Shown: piece by piece, positions 38,432 through 48,193 of the stretch
Numbering within the stretch: position 1 is the stretch's first letter
How the letters are laid out: every line of letters starts with the position of its first letter
NCBI RefSeq assembly: GCF_900105725.1
Contig: NZ_FNLM01000034.1
Span: 868,001 to 932,000, forward strand
DNA length: 64,000 nt
Origin: Gordonia westfalica
Lineage (GTDB): Bacteria > Actinomycetota > Actinomycetes > Mycobacteriales > Mycobacteriaceae
Reading direction: 5' to 3'
Translations under genes and position numbers: made by a program
Notes under the pieces: model-generated
Told to the model about the DNA's origin: nothing
Databases searched by the model: none
Seen by the model: only the letters and a program-made list of their open reading frames with translations

Positions 38432-38470
38432 GAGTGCGCACCCTGCCTATCCTGGGCAGGGTGCGCACTC
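38432..38470 (+). terminator. 16-bp perfect hairpin after ectC, overlapping the sirtuin start
   Basis: Arms GAGTGCGCACCCTGCC (38432-38447) and GGCAGGGTGCGCACTC (38455-38470) with loop TATCCTG. It lies 25 bases beyond the ectC stop. The 3' arm contains the likely GGCAGG ribosome site and GTG start (38461) of the sirtuin, so it could both end ectABC and restrict sirtuin translation. Confidence 0.65.
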
Positions 38471-39339
38471 GTCTTCAGCTCGGCCAGGCCCCGGCCGAAC
38501 ACACGCCCCTCGACGACGACGTCGCCGAGCGCATCGAACTCGCGGGCGACATCCTGGGCGGGCGTCGGTTCGCGGTCCTGACCGGCGCCGGCATCTCCAC
38601 CGACTCGGGTATCCCCGACTACCGCAGTCCGGGGTCCCCGCCGCGGACGCCGATGACTCTCGAGATGTTCCTGTCCTCTCCGGAGTTCCGCCGCCATTAC
38701 TGGGCGCGCAACCATCTCGGCTGGCGTCACATGGACGCCGCCCTCCCCAACGCCGCCCACCGCGCCCTCACCGACCTGCAGTCGAGCGGAGCGGTCTCGA
38801 CGGTCATCACCCAGAACGTCGACATGCTGCACACCAAGGCCCGCACCCGGGGAGTCCTCGAACTCCACGGGTGTTACGGGCGCGTGCGGTGCCTGACCTG
38901 CGACTGGCGCATCTCCCGGCACCGACTCGCCGAACTCCTGGAGTCGGTCAACCCCGGTTTCGCCGAGCGCGTCGCCGGCCGCGGCGCCATCGAAGTCGCG
39001 CCCGACGCCGACGCCACGCTCTCCGACACGTCGGACTTCGTGATGATCGACTGTCCGCACTGCGGCGGCATCCTCAAACCCGACATCGTCTATTTCGGTG
39101 AGACTGTTCCGAAACCTCTTGTCGAGCAATCATTCTCAGCGGTCGACGACGCGGATGCCCTATTAGTGGTCGGTTCGTCGCTGACGGTGATGTCCGGCCT
39201 GCGGTTCGCACGCCGGACGCATCGCGCGGGCAAACCGCTGATCATCGTCAATCGCGGCCACACCCGCGGCGACGAGCTGGCCACACTCAAGATCGACCAT
39301 CGGGCCGGAGTGGTGTTGCCGGCCCTCGCGTCCGGCTAG
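38461..39339 (+). CDS. Sirtuin-family NAD-dependent protein deacylase
   Basis: About 292 residues from GTG 38461; GTG 38434 is an alternative. NAD-binding GAGISTDSGIPDYRSPGS, VITQNVDMLHTKAR, the catalytic His in LELHGCYG, the zinc cysteines CLTCDW and CPHCGG, and PDIVYFGE with VVGSSLTVMSGLRF are intact. Sir2 proteins remove acyl groups from lysines using NAD. The start lies within the hairpin following ectC. It converges with proB, 18 bases apart. Confidence 0.88.
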   Translation: MRTRLQLGQAPAEHTPLDDDVAERIELAGDILGGRRFAVLTGAGISTDSGIPDYRSPGSPPRTPMTLEMFLSSPEFRRHYWARNHLGWRHMDAALPNAAHRALTDLQSSGAVSTVITQNVDMLHTKARTRGVLELHGCYGRVRCLTCDWRISRHRLAELLESVNPGFAERVAGRGAIEVAPDADATLSDTSDFVMIDCPHCGGILKPDIVYFGETVPKPLVEQSFSAVDDADALLVVGSSLTVMSGLRFARRTHRAGKPLIIVNRGHTRGDELATLKIDHRAGVVLPALASG

Positions 39340-39357
39340 AGCGACAGAACCCGACGC

Positions 39358-40503
39358 TCAGCGCGAGACGACGACCAGATCGTCGGCGTGCACGACGGGC
39401 CGCTGCAGTTCGGGCGGCAGTTCGTCGGTCTGACGTCCGATCATCGAGGTGACGTCGTCGAAGTCGTACGACGCCACTCCACGCGCCTTCACGACGCCGT
39501 GCTGATCCACCAGTTCGACGACGTCCCCGTCGAAGAACCGGCCCTCGACACCGACCACGCCCGCCGCGAGAAGCGAACGGCGCCTTCGGGATACGGCAGC
39601 CACCGCACCGTCGTCGAGCACGATCCGGCCACGCGCGTCGGCGGCATGACGCACCCAGAAACGACGGGCGGAGAGACGCTCGTCGCGCGCGGCGAACACC
39701 GTGCCCACCGACGCGTCGGCGAGGGCCTGCGCGGCCGACGACGCGGCGGCCAGCAGAACCGGGACACCGGCATCCGCCGACAGGCGCGCCGCGGCCAGCT
39801 TCGAGGCCATCCCGCCGGTGCCCAGCGCTCCCCCGGACCCGGCGATGACACCGTCGAGATCCTCGGGACCGTTCACCTCGGGGATCAGTCGGGCACGACG
39901 CCCGTCGACACCCACCTTGCGCGGGTCGCCGTCGTAGAGGCCGTCGACGTCCGACAGCAGTACCAGCGCATCGGCGCCGCTGAGATGTGCGACGAGCGCG
40001 GCCAGCCGGTCGTTGTCGCCGAACCGGATCTCGTTGGTCGCCACCGTGTCGTTCTCGTTGACCACCGCGACCGCGCCGAGCGACCGCAGACGATCAAGTG
40101 TGCGTTGGGCATTGGCGTGATGCGAGCGGTTGGAGAAGTCGTCGGCGGTCAGCAGGACCTGCCCGACCGTGCGGCCGTACCGGGCGAACGAGGTTCCCCA
40201 TGCGTGCGCCAGCGCGAGCTGACCGACGCTGGCCGCGGCCTGTTTGGTGGCGAGATCCTTCGGACGCTTCTTGAGTCCCAGTGGGGCGATGCCCGCCCCG
40301 ATCGCACCCGACGACACGACGATGACGTCGGAGCCGGCGCGCATCCGCGCCTCGAGCGCGTCCGCCAGGGCGTCGAGTCGGTCGCGGTCGAGACCCTCAG
40401 CCAGATCGGTCAGCGCCGACGAGCCGATCTTCACCACGACGCTGCGCGCGTGCGCGATCTGTTCCCGAACCCCCCGGACCTCGACGCCGGCTTCCGCGGT
40501 CAC
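39358..40503 (-). CDS. proB: Glutamate 5-kinase
   Basis: 381 residues. ProB makes gamma-glutamyl phosphate, the first step of proline synthesis. The amino-acid-kinase domain opens [14 protein letters not shown], with [60 protein letters not shown] and [22 protein letters not shown]-terminal PUA domain ([20 protein letters not shown]) is present. It overlaps obg by four bases. With ectABC nearby, two compatible-solute routes are adjacent. Confidence 0.95.
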   Translation of the reverse strand: MTAEAGVEVRGVREQIAHARSVVVKIGSSALTDLAEGLDRDRLDALADALEARMRAGSDVIVVSSGAIGAGIAPLGLKKRPKDLATKQAAASVGQLALAHAWGTSFARYGRTVGQVLLTADDFSNRSHHANAQRTLDRLRSLGAVAVVNENDTVATNEIRFGDNDRLAALVAHLSGADALVLLSDVDGLYDGDPRKVGVDGRRARLIPEVNGPEDLDGVIAGSGGALGTGGMASKLAAARLSADAGVPVLLAAASSAAQALADASVGTVFAARDERLSARRFWVRHAADARGRIVLDDGAVAAVSRRRRSLLAAGVVGVEGRFFDGDVVELVDQHGVVKARGVASYDFDDVTSMIGRQTDELPPELQRPVVHADDLVVVSR

Positions 40504-41966
40504 GACTGGTCCTGCTCTCCGTCCTCGACAGGCAGCCCGCGCCGCAACCGGCGGGCCTGCTTGCGTTCGGCGGCGCCGACGCGGTCGCTCTGATCGAGCC
40601 GGATGTCGGTGCCGCGCCCGGTGATCGGGACGTCGTCACCCATGGGCGTGCTCGGCTCCCAGTCGAAGGTGACCGCACCGATGGTGACCGGCGCGCCGGG
40701 CTCGGCGCCCAGCTTGACCAATGCGTCCTCGACCCCGAGCCGGTTGAGCCGGTCCGCCAGGTAGCCGACGGCCTCGTCGTTGTCGAACTGTGTCTGGGCG
40801 ATCCAGCGCTCCGGACGAGTGCCCCGGACGATGAAACCGCCCTCGTTCTCCGGATCGTGGACGATGGTGAAGCCGGTGTCGTCGACGGCCTTCGGGCGGA
40901 TGATCGCGCGGCGAGGCGTCTTCGCGGGCTGGACCTCCCGGTACTCGCGGACCATCTTCGCCAGCGCGAAGGTCAGTTCGCGCAGACCCGAGTGGGCCAC
41001 GGCCGAGATCCGGAACACCGGCCACCCGCGTTCGGCGAGTTCGGGTTCGACGAGATCGGCGAGTTCGGCGGCGTCCGGGACGTCCACCTTGTTGAGGATG
41101 ACCACGCGCGGACGCTCGGCCAGGTCCCCCAGACCGTGATCGGCGTCGAGCGCCGGCTTGTAGGCGGCGAGCTCGGCTTCGAGGGCGTCGATGTCCGAGA
41201 CCGGGTCGCGGCCCGGTTCGAGGGTCGCGCAGTCGACGACATGCGCGAGCACGGCGCACCGCTCGAGGTGGCGCAGGAACTCCAGACCGAGTCCACGGCC
41301 GGTCGACGCACCCGGGATCAGGCCGGGCACATCGGCGATGGTGAAGACGTCGCCCGCGCTCTGGACCACGCCGAGGTTCGGCACCAGCGTGGTGAACGGG
41401 TAGTCGGCGATCTTCGGCTTGGCCGCAGACAGCACCGACACCAGCGACGACTTGCCCGCCGACGGGAAGCCCACGAGACCGACGTCGGCCACGGACTTCA
41501 GCTCGAGGACGAGGGACCGCTCCTGGCCGTCCTCGCCGAGGAGCGCGAAACCGGGTGCCTTGCGGGCCTTCGACGCGAGGGAGGCGTTGCCGAGCCCCCC
41601 GCGCCCGCCCTGTGCGGCCTCGAAGGTCGTGCCGTTGCCGACGAGGTCGGCGAGGATCGTGCCGTTCTCGTCGAGGACGACCGTCCCGTCCGGGACCTTG
41701 AGGACCAGGTCTTCTCCGTTGGCACCGTCACGGTTGTCGCCCGCTCCGGGCCGACCGTTGCCCGCCTTGGCGTGGGGACGGAAGTGGAAATCGAGCAGGG
41801 TGTGTACCTGCGGGTCGACGACGAGGCGCACCGACCCGCCGTTGCCGCCGTTGCCGCCGTCCGGGCCACCGAGGGGCTTGAACTTCTCCCGGTGGACAGA
41901 GGCGCAGCCGTGGCCACCGTTGCCCGCCGCGACGTGAATGGTCACGCGGTCGACGAACCGTGACAT
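40500..41966 (-). CDS. obg: GTPase Obg/CgtA
   Basis: 488 residues, a 50S assembly and stress GTPase. The glycine-rich OBG fold starts [20 protein letters not shown] and includes [20 protein letters not shown]. The G domain has [20 protein letters not shown] and [10 protein letters not shown], then [20 protein letters not shown] and NKVDVPD. The C-terminal OCT domain ([20 protein letters not shown]) is present, and a basic tail ends it. It follows rpmA, separated by a strong terminator-like hairpin. Confidence 0.95.
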   Translation of the reverse strand: MSRFVDRVTIHVAAGNGGHGCASVHREKFKPLGGPDGGNGGNGGSVRLVVDPQVHTLLDFHFRPHAKAGNGRPGAGDNRDGANGEDLVLKVPDGTVVLDENGTILADLVGNGTTFEAAQGGRGGLGNASLASKARKAPGFALLGEDGQERSLVLELKSVADVGLVGFPSAGKSSLVSVLSAAKPKIADYPFTTLVPNLGVVQSAGDVFTIADVPGLIPGASTGRGLGLEFLRHLERCAVLAHVVDCATLEPGRDPVSDIDALEAELAAYKPALDADHGLGDLAERPRVVILNKVDVPDAAELADLVEPELAERGWPVFRISAVAHSGLRELTFALAKMVREYREVQPAKTPRRAIIRPKAVDDTGFTIVHDPENEGGFIVRGTRPERWIAQTQFDNDEAVGYLADRLNRLGVEDALVKLGAEPGAPVTIGAVTFDWEPSTPMGDDVPITGRGTDIRLDQSDRVGAAERKQARRLRRGLPVEDGEQDQS

Positions 41967-41984
41967 CGAAATCCTTCTTCCGTC

Positions 41985-42031
41985 AAAAAAGAACAGGGCG
42001 GGCGGGGTACATGATGACCCTGCCCGCCCTG
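41985..42031 (-). terminator. Intrinsic terminator between rpmA and obg
   Basis: On the minus strand the 15-bp stem (arms 42017-42031 and 41994-42008, one wobble pair) is followed by TTCTTTTTTG (41984-41993). Stem plus U-tract match an intrinsic terminator. It would end or attenuate the rplU-rpmA transcript before obg. Confidence 0.8.
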
Positions 42032-42062
42032 CGAAAAGGCTTGTCGTGCCGGATTGCTCGGG

Positions 42063-42326
42063 TCAGACCGAAGCGGTTTCCGGGACGATGTTGACCGTCT
42101 TGCGGCCACGCTTGCTGCCGAACTCCACCGCGCCCGCGGCGAGCGCGAACAGGGTGTCGTCGCCACCGCGACCGACGTTCACGCCGGGGTGGAACTTGGT
42201 GCCACGCTGACGAACGAGGATCTCTCCCGCGCTCACCTGCTGGCCACCGAAGCGCTTGACGCCGAGTCGCTGGGCATTGGAATCGCGACCGTTGCGCGAG
42301 CTGGATGCGCCCTTCTTATGTGCCAT
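42063..42326 (-). CDS. rpmA: 50S ribosomal protein L27
   Basis: 87 residues. L27's N-terminus reaches the peptidyl-transferase centre. [40 protein letters not shown] and [20 protein letters not shown] are the family core. It follows rplU by 38 bases, the universal pair. Confidence 0.97.
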   Translation of the reverse strand: MAHKKGASSSRNGRDSNAQRLGVKRFGGQQVSAGEILVRQRGTKFHPGVNVGRGGDDTLFALAAGAVEFGSKRGRKTVNIVPETASV

Positions 42327-42364
42327 GTGTCAGTCCTCCTGAGGTCTTCGCGAAGCGGGTCGAA

Positions 42365-42676
42365 CTACTTGATGCCGGTGACCTTCAGGACCGTCAGCTT
42401 CTGACGGTGACCCTGGCGCTTGTGGTAGCCGGTCTTGTTCTTGAACTTGTGGATGCGGATCTTGGGGCCCTTGACGTGCTCCACGACCTCGCCGGTGACC
42501 GAGATCTTGGCCAGCTTGTCGGCGTCGGTGGTCAGGGTCGAGCCGTCGACGACCAACGCGACCGGCAGGCTCACCGTGGAGCCGACCTTTTCGTCGATCT
42601 TCTCGACCTTGACAGTGTCGCCCTCAGCGACCTTGTACTGCTTGCCGCCGGTCTTGACGATCGCGTACGTTGCCAT
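42365..42676 (-). CDS. rplU: 50S ribosomal protein L21
   Basis: 103 residues. L21 binds 23S rRNA near L20. [40 protein letters not shown] and [20 protein letters not shown] are diagnostic. It is first in the rplU-rpmA pair. The 280 bases upstream (42677-42956) separate it from rne and must hold its promoter and leader; no other gene is visible there. Confidence 0.97.
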   Translation of the reverse strand: MATYAIVKTGGKQYKVAEGDTVKVEKIDEKVGSTVSLPVALVVDGSTLTTDADKLAKISVTGEVVEHVKGPKIRIHKFKNKTGYHKRQGHRQKLTVLKVTGIK

Positions 42677-42956
42677 CGAAGTTCTTCCTCTTAATCGTCT
42701 GGTCGGGCCCTCCGTCAGCGCCGAGGCGCTTTCGAAGGCGTTCGTGTAGTGCTTGCCGGTGCGGGCCGCAGTCCACCCAGTCAGTTGACCGGGAGTGGCT
42801 GCGATTCACACCAAGGGCCTGCCGACGGGATTCGCACCGCTGCGGTGCACGTGGCACGCAGAACAGCGCAGACCCTCCGCGGGAGGCGACTTTCCAAGGT
42901 TACGGGAACGGCGGTGGCCGGGTCAAACTCGCCCCGCCGGCCCCTCCCCTCGGGGA

Positions 42957-45900
42957 TCAGCCGTCGGCCGGCGGCGGCCCGGCGGGCCTGCCCGCCGTAC
43001 GCTTCCGTGGGCGTCGGCGCACCGCGACCACCGACTCTCCCGTGGAGACGGGACCGAAGGTCGTCTTGGGCGCTTCCGGAGTCACCTCGACGGCCGTCAT
43101 CACCACGTTCTCCGGTGCGGTCGTCGTCTGCGCCGGGCGGCGCACCACCCGGCGGCGGCGCTTCGCCACCGCGGGGGCCTGCCCATCGGTCGACCCGGTC
43201 GGTTCCCCCGCCTTCGCCGGTTCCGGCTCGGCGGCCGGCTCCGGTTCCGCGGCCGGTTCCGGTTCGGTGACAGCCGGTTCTGGCTTCTCAGTCTCCGTCG
43301 TCGCGGCGTTGTCGGCGGCGGTGGCCACCGCCTGCTCGACCTCGACGGTCTCGGCCTCGACGTGCTCACCCTCGGGGTGTTCGTCGTCGTGGGTGTGCGA
43401 GGCCATGGCGCGGAACAGCGGATGCTCGGCGGCGGGCTTGTGGGCCGGCTGCTGCGGGGCCGGCTTGGTCTCGGCGGGCGCCTCCGACTTCTTCTTGCCG
43501 CGGCGCGAGCGCTTGGAACCGGCGCCGTCCGACCGCGCCGAGTCGTCGGCGCGCACCTCGACCGGATTGGTGTGCACGATGATGCCGCGACCGCCACACG
43601 CGGTGCACTGCGTCGAGAACGCCTCCAGCAGACCGGTACCGAGTCGCTTGCGGGTCATCTGGACCAGGCCGAGCGAGGTCACCTCCGACACCTGGTGACG
43701 AGTGCGGTCACGGGCCAGGGCCTCGGTGAGCCGGCGCAACACCAGATCGCGGTTCGACTCGAGCACCATGTCGATGAAGTCGACGATGATCATGCCGCCG
43801 ATGTCGCGCAGACGCATCTGCCGCACGATCTCCTCGGCCGCCTCGAGGTTGTTACGGGTGACCGTCTCCTCGAGGTTGCCGCCCGAACCGGTGAACTTGC
43901 CGGTGTTGACGTCGACGACCGTCATGGCCTCGGTGTGCTCGATGATCAGCGTGCCGCCCGAGGGCAGCCACACCTTGCGGTCGAGTGCCTTCGCGAGCTG
44001 TTCGTCGATGCGGTGGACCACGAACGAGTCGGGCGCATCGGCGTGCGGCTTGCTGAACTGCTCGACCCGCTCCATGAGGTCGGGCGCGACGGAGCTGACG
44101 TAACCCTCGACGAGGTTCCACGCCTTGTCGCCCTCGACGACGAGCTTCTTGAAGTCCTCGTTGAACAGGTCGCGCACCACGCGCACCAGCAGGTCGGGCT
44201 CCTCGTACAGCGCACGCGGAGCCGACGAGCCACCCTTCTTCGCCTCGGCGACCGATTCCTCGATGGTCTTCCACTGCGACTCGAGGCGAGCGATGTCGGC
44301 GCCGAGTTCCTCGGCGCTGACACCCTCGGAGGCGGTGCGGATGATCACGCCGGCCTCGTCGGGCACCAGCTTGGCCAGGATCTGCTTGAGGCGCTTGCGC
44401 TCGACGTCGGGCAGCTTGCGGCTGATGCCGGTCGACGAGCCGCCGGGCACGTAGACGAGGTACCGGCCGGCCAGCGAGATCTGCGTGGTCAGGCGGGCAC
44501 CCTTGTGGCCCACCGGGTCCTTGCTGACCTGCACCAGGACGTTGTCGCCGGGCTTCAGCGCCTGCTCGATCTTGCGTGAGCCGCCGTCGAGCCCGGCGGC
44601 GTCCCAGTTGACCTCACCGGCGTACAGCACACCGTTGCGGCCGCGGCCGATGTCGACGAAGGCCGCCTCCATGCCGGGCAGCACGTTCTGCACGCGGCCG
44701 AGGTAGATGTTGCCCACCATCGACGACGACGTCGCCGTGGTGACGAAGTGTTCGACGAGGACGCCGTCCTCGAGCACCGCGACCTGGGTGTAGTCCTCCA
44801 CGGCGGCGTGATCGTGGCCGTCGCTGTCGGTGATGCTGGTGTTTGCGCTGCGCTCGCGCACCACCATCACGCGGTCCACAGCCTCGCGACGGGCCAGGAA
44901 CTCCGACTCGGTCAGGATCGGCGGACGTCGACGACCTGCGTCGCGTCCGTCGCGACGGCGCTGACGCTTGGCCTCGAGCCGCGTCGAACCGGTGATTCCC
45001 TGCACCTCGTCACGCGCACGCTTGCTGCGGGGCTCACGCTCGTGGACGACCGTGTTCGGCGGATCGTCCGGCGAACCCTCGTCGGGCTCTCCTCCGCCCT
45101 TGCGGCGGCGCCGACGACGCCGGCGGCGGGTCGAGGACCCGTCGCCCGAGGCGTCCTCACCGGACTCGTCGCCCTCACCGTCGTCCGACTCGGCGTCGTC
45201 GCCGGAATCAGCGGCCTTCGACGAGTCGCCGGCCTCCGCTTCCGAGCCCTTGCCGTCGGCTTCTTCGGAGGTGTCGGCACCCGACCGACGGCGGCGGCGA
45301 CGCCGGGTCGTCGGCTCATCCGCCTTCGTCTCGTCGGTCTTCGACTCGTCGGATTCCGACTCTTCCGGGGTGGTCTCGTCTGCTGTCGACTCATCGGCGG
45401 ACTCTTCGGTCGTCGAGGAGTCGGCCTCGGATGCCTTGTCCGCGGACCCGTCGCCGGTCTCGTCGGATTCGTCGTCATCCGACGCATCGCCGGATTCGCC
45501 GTCTCCACCCTGGTCGCCACGACCGCGACCGCGACCGCGCCGGCCGCGACGACGACGTCGACTGCGGCCCGAACCCGACTCGTCGGAGTCGTTGTCGGTG
45601 TCCCCGGTGTCGGTGTCGGTGGCTTCGGTCGTCTCGTCGGTGACGTCCGCGCGGGCCTCTTCGGCCGCCTCGGGTGCCGCCGCCTCTTCGGACGGGGTGT
45701 CGGTCGACGGAGCCGACGTCTTCTCGACCTTCGCCGGCTGTTCTGCCTGGTCGGCCTTCTTCGGCGCGCGCGTGGCCTTCGGCTTCTCGGCCGGCGCCTG
45801 CGGCTGGAGGAACAGCGGCTGGCCGCCGAACGACGTGTCGACCTCGGTTGCCGATCCGACCGGCTCGTCGTATCGGGTCGCCGCAGCCGAGAACAGTGTC

Positions 45901-46241
45901 GGCGGCTCGTCGGCCGCCGGTGCCTCCGCTGCGGGTTCTTCTGCTGCCGGCGCCTCGGTCGCCGGTTCTTCGGCTGCCGCCTCAGGCGCGGCGGGCGCCG
46001 CTGCCGGCTCGTCCGCCTCCACGTTGGCACGCACCCGAGCGGCGACGGCCTGCGCCAACTCGCGGTCGACGCTGGATTGCGGACTGCGAGTCTGCACCCC
46101 GAGATTGGCCAGGTGCGCCAGCACCTGCCGACTCGTCAGGCCCAGGAAGCGGGCCAGTGCGTGCACACGAAGTTTGCTGGGAAATTCTTCCACCGGTTCT
46201 GACGCTGCGTTCGCGTCAGCCGGTGACCCGTTGTCGGTCAC
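42957..46241 (-). CDS. rne: Ribonuclease E/G family endoribonuclease
   Basis: 1094 residues from GTG 46241, after GGAG. The N-terminal segment KLRVHALARFLGLTSRQVLA is an IF2-N-like helical motif common to actinobacterial RNase E. Residues ~75-440 are a long disordered region of alternating acidic (EESADESTADETTPEESESD) and Arg-rich ([20 protein letters not shown]) tracts. The catalytic core begins at SSMVGNIYLGRVQNVLPGME (S1 domain) and continues through MTVVDVNTGKFTGSGGNLEE and the zinc-link CTACGGRGIIVH. A second Glu/Pro/Ala-rich tail follows. It is the major mRNA/rRNA-processing RNase. Confidence 0.93.
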   Translation of the reverse strand: MTDNGSPADANAASEPVEEFPSKLRVHALARFLGLTSRQVLAHLANLGVQTRSPQSSVDRELAQAVAARVRANVEADEPAAAPAAPEAAAEEPATEAPAAEEPAAEAPAADEPPTLFSAAATRYDEPVGSATEVDTSFGGQPLFLQPQAPAEKPKATRAPKKADQAEQPAKVEKTSAPSTDTPSEEAAAPEAAEEARADVTDETTEATDTDTGDTDNDSDESGSGRSRRRRRGRRGRGRGRGDQGGDGESGDASDDDESDETGDGSADKASEADSSTTEESADESTADETTPEESESDESKTDETKADEPTTRRRRRRRSGADTSEEADGKGSEAEAGDSSKAADSGDDAESDDGEGDESGEDASGDGSSTRRRRRRRRRKGGGEPDEGSPDDPPNTVVHEREPRSKRARDEVQGITGSTRLEAKRQRRRDGRDAGRRRPPILTESEFLARREAVDRVMVVRERSANTSITDSDGHDHAAVEDYTQVAVLEDGVLVEHFVTTATSSSMVGNIYLGRVQNVLPGMEAAFVDIGRGRNGVLYAGEVNWDAAGLDGGSRKIEQALKPGDNVLVQVSKDPVGHKGARLTTQISLAGRYLVYVPGGSSTGISRKLPDVERKRLKQILAKLVPDEAGVIIRTASEGVSAEELGADIARLESQWKTIEESVAEAKKGGSSAPRALYEEPDLLVRVVRDLFNEDFKKLVVEGDKAWNLVEGYVSSVAPDLMERVEQFSKPHADAPDSFVVHRIDEQLAKALDRKVWLPSGGTLIIEHTEAMTVVDVNTGKFTGSGGNLEETVTRNNLEAAEEIVRQMRLRDIGGMIIVDFIDMVLESNRDLVLRRLTEALARDRTRHQVSEVTSLGLVQMTRKRLGTGLLEAFSTQCTACGGRGIIVHTNPVEVRADDSARSDGAGSKRSRRGKKKSEAPAETKPAPQQPAHKPAAEHPLFRAMASHTHDDEHPEGEHVEAETVEVEQAVATAADNAATTETEKPEPAVTEPEPAAEPEPAAEPEPAKAGEPTGSTDGQAPAVAKRRRRVVRRPAQTTTAPENVVMTAVEVTPEAPKTTFGPVSTGESVVAVRRRPRKRTAGRPAGPPPADG

Positions 46242-46666
46242 TCAGTCTCCTCGAACCCCCGGGCGCGTCGGGCTGACGCGGCCACGCGAGGGTCTGCTCT
46301 GTGTCCCGGTCACGTATGGCCGGTGTTGTGTGGTCTGCGCGTCATCACGCTGAGCCGAGAGTCGGTTCAGCAGAGAACGCTCTTGCTGTGTCGATGACCG
46401 CATCCCGGGCGCTTTCCACGACACCGGGCACAGGCAGAGCCTGAGTGTTCGGCTGCTGGCAGCAGTACGAACCTCGGCGGGGTCAGCTGTGGTTGTGGGC
46501 GTCGCGATGCGGATCAGCCGCACCGCGACGCGCCGAACCAGGGCGCGTCATCCGGCCACCGTCGACAAAGTGTGTCGGCGATAACCCTGCAAGTATCCCA
46601 CACGGTGGTCGGATGACCGCAAAGTATGCGCGTATGTCCCGCGCGTCGAACTTCAGGAGACCCCGA
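46242..46666. other. 425-base gene-free region between rne and ndk (rne leader)
   Basis: No convincing open frame on either strand. It contains a compound hairpin at 46499-46531: arms GCGTCGCG and CGCGACGC with an inner GCGG/CCGC pair. RNase E genes commonly have long leaders that autoregulate their mRNA; that role here is inference. Confidence 0.55.
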
Positions 46667-47083
46667 TCAGCCTGCGAGTTCGGGGAACCAGAGAGCGATC
46701 TCACGCTCGGCCGACTCCGGCGAGTCCGAGCCGTGGACCAGGTTGTACTGGGTGTTCAGGGCGAAGTCGCCGCGGATGGTGCCGGGCACCGCCTTCTCCA
46801 CGGGATCGGTGCCGCCGGCGATCTGCCGGAAGGCCGCGACGGCGCGCGGCCCCTCGAGGACGGCCGCGACCAGCGGGCCGGAGGTGATGAACTCCAGCAG
46901 CGAGGGGTAGAAGGGCTTGCCCTCGTGTTCCGCGTAATGGCCGCGGGCGACCTCGTCGGTGGCGGTCTTGAGTTCGAGCGCCACCAGGGTGAGTCCCTTG
47001 CGCTCGATACGGCTGATGATGTCGCCGACGAGCAAGCGCTCGACGCCGTCCGGCTTGATGAGTACGAGAGTGCGTTCAGTCAC
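46667..47083 (-). CDS. ndk: Nucleoside diphosphate kinase
   Basis: About 138 residues. The start is taken as GTG 47083, giving [20 protein letters not shown], with AAGG eight bases before it. GTG 47092 is possible but has the ribosome site too close. [40 protein letters not shown] and the phospho-His in [20 protein letters not shown] complete the family. It is between rne and folC as in Rv2445c. Confidence 0.95.
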   Translation of the reverse strand: MTERTLVLIKPDGVERLLVGDIISRIERKGLTLVALELKTATDEVARGHYAEHEGKPFYPSLLEFITSGPLVAAVLEGPRAVAAFRQIAGGTDPVEKAVPGTIRGDFALNTQYNLVHGSDSPESAEREIALWFPELAG

Positions 47084-47121
47084 GACTGACACCTTAACGA
47101 CCGGCCGGCGGTTTCCGACGG

Positions 47122-47598
47122 TCAGGAGCAGTACTCACCCGCGACCGGGAAGAAGCCGTAGTTGAACAGGCTGCCCGAACGCGCACGGGGGTCGACAACG
47201 ATCTGGAGGCAGCCACCCGGCGAGGTGAGCGCACCGGCGAGCGCGAGGTCGAACTGTTGTGCCAGAGCGAGATTCGCCGGACGGTACTGGGCGGGCACCG
47301 GCAACGTCGCGATGGCCTCCGGTGCCTTCATCCCGGCCGCACGCTTGGTCACGGAATGGGTCGCGAGGTAGCTGAACTCGCCCTGCGAGACCGGGACGGG
47401 TGCACCTGCTTCGGGAACCGCGAACGCCTCCACCGCCGGGGGCGTCTGCCCGGGAGCGGGATCCGCCGAGGCGACCGCGGGTGCGGTCACTGCGAGTGCG
47501 GCCGCACCGAGGAGAGCCATTCCGGCGCGACGGCCGATCGGGGCGGAGATGCGGGGGCGATCGATACCGGCGGGCGTCCGGGAAAACAGGAACTGCAC
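47122..47598 (-). CDS. Small secreted protein of unknown function
   Basis: About 158 residues from GTG 47598 (GAGG seven bases upstream); GTG 47610 is an alternative. The signal sequence has a twin Arg ([20 protein letters not shown]) and a cleavage site near VASA-DP. The mature part is Pro/Ala-rich, with [20 protein letters not shown] and a terminal AGEYCS that could form a disulfide with the earlier Cys. No family is recognised. It lies between ndk and DUF4233, where mycobacteria have no equivalent. Confidence 0.65.
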   Translation of the reverse strand: MQFLFSRTPAGIDRPRISAPIGRRAGMALLGAAALAVTAPAVASADPAPGQTPPAVEAFAVPEAGAPVPVSQGEFSYLATHSVTKRAAGMKAPEAIATLPVPAQYRPANLALAQQFDLALAGALTSPGGCLQIVVDPRARSGSLFNYGFFPVAGEYCS

Positions 47599-47803
47599 GT
47601 ACGTCCTCACGTTGGATGTCGTCACGATGGTGGGTCGCGGTGGGATGAAGCCAGACGGGAACCCGTCCGCTCCCCCACGGCTTGCGCCATTGTTACAGCA
47701 ACCCCCGCGGTCCGCTCGTCTTCGCCGATAACGGTCCGGACACAGGTCTTGCGACCACCAAACCGCCGTCGGGACAGCGTTGACGGCCCAGGTGGGGCAC
47801 CTC

Positions 47804-48193
47804 TCAGTCGATCGGTTCCTGACCGGGAAGCATTCCGAGTTCGACGCGCTTCTCCACATCCATCTTGATGTACCGGATGTAGAGCCAGACCGACCCGAAG
47901 ATCACCCCGACCGCGGCGATGGACCAATGGAAGACGCCGCCGGCGATCACCACCACCTGAAGGGCGAGATCGAGCTTCAGGGCGTAGGGGCGCCCCTGCA
48001 TTCCACAGGCCGCGATCATCGCCAGCACCAGGAGTGCGAGGTATCCGCCGGACACCCAGGTCAGGCCGCCGCCGAGTCGCCAGACGATCGGGAACGCCAG
48101 GATGATCACGATGACCTCGAGGACCATCGTCCCGGCCATCACCCCGCGCAGGCCCTTCCACGGGTCGTTGGTAGGCGGTGTGTAGCGGGTCAT
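47804..48193 (-). CDS. DUF4233 membrane protein
   Basis: 129 residues with about four transmembrane helices: GVMAGTMVLEVIVIILAFPI, WVSGGYLALLVLAMIAACGM, LDLALQVVVIAGGVFHWSIA and VGVIFGSVWLYIRYIKMDVE. It is the orthologue of Rv2446c, always next to folC. Its ATG overlaps the folC stop by four bases. Function is unknown. Confidence 0.88.
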   Translation of the reverse strand: MTRYTPPTNDPWKGLRGVMAGTMVLEVIVIILAFPIVWRLGGGLTWVSGGYLALLVLAMIAACGMQGRPYALKLDLALQVVVIAGGVFHWSIAAVGVIFGSVWLYIRYIKMDVEKRVELGMLPGQEPID

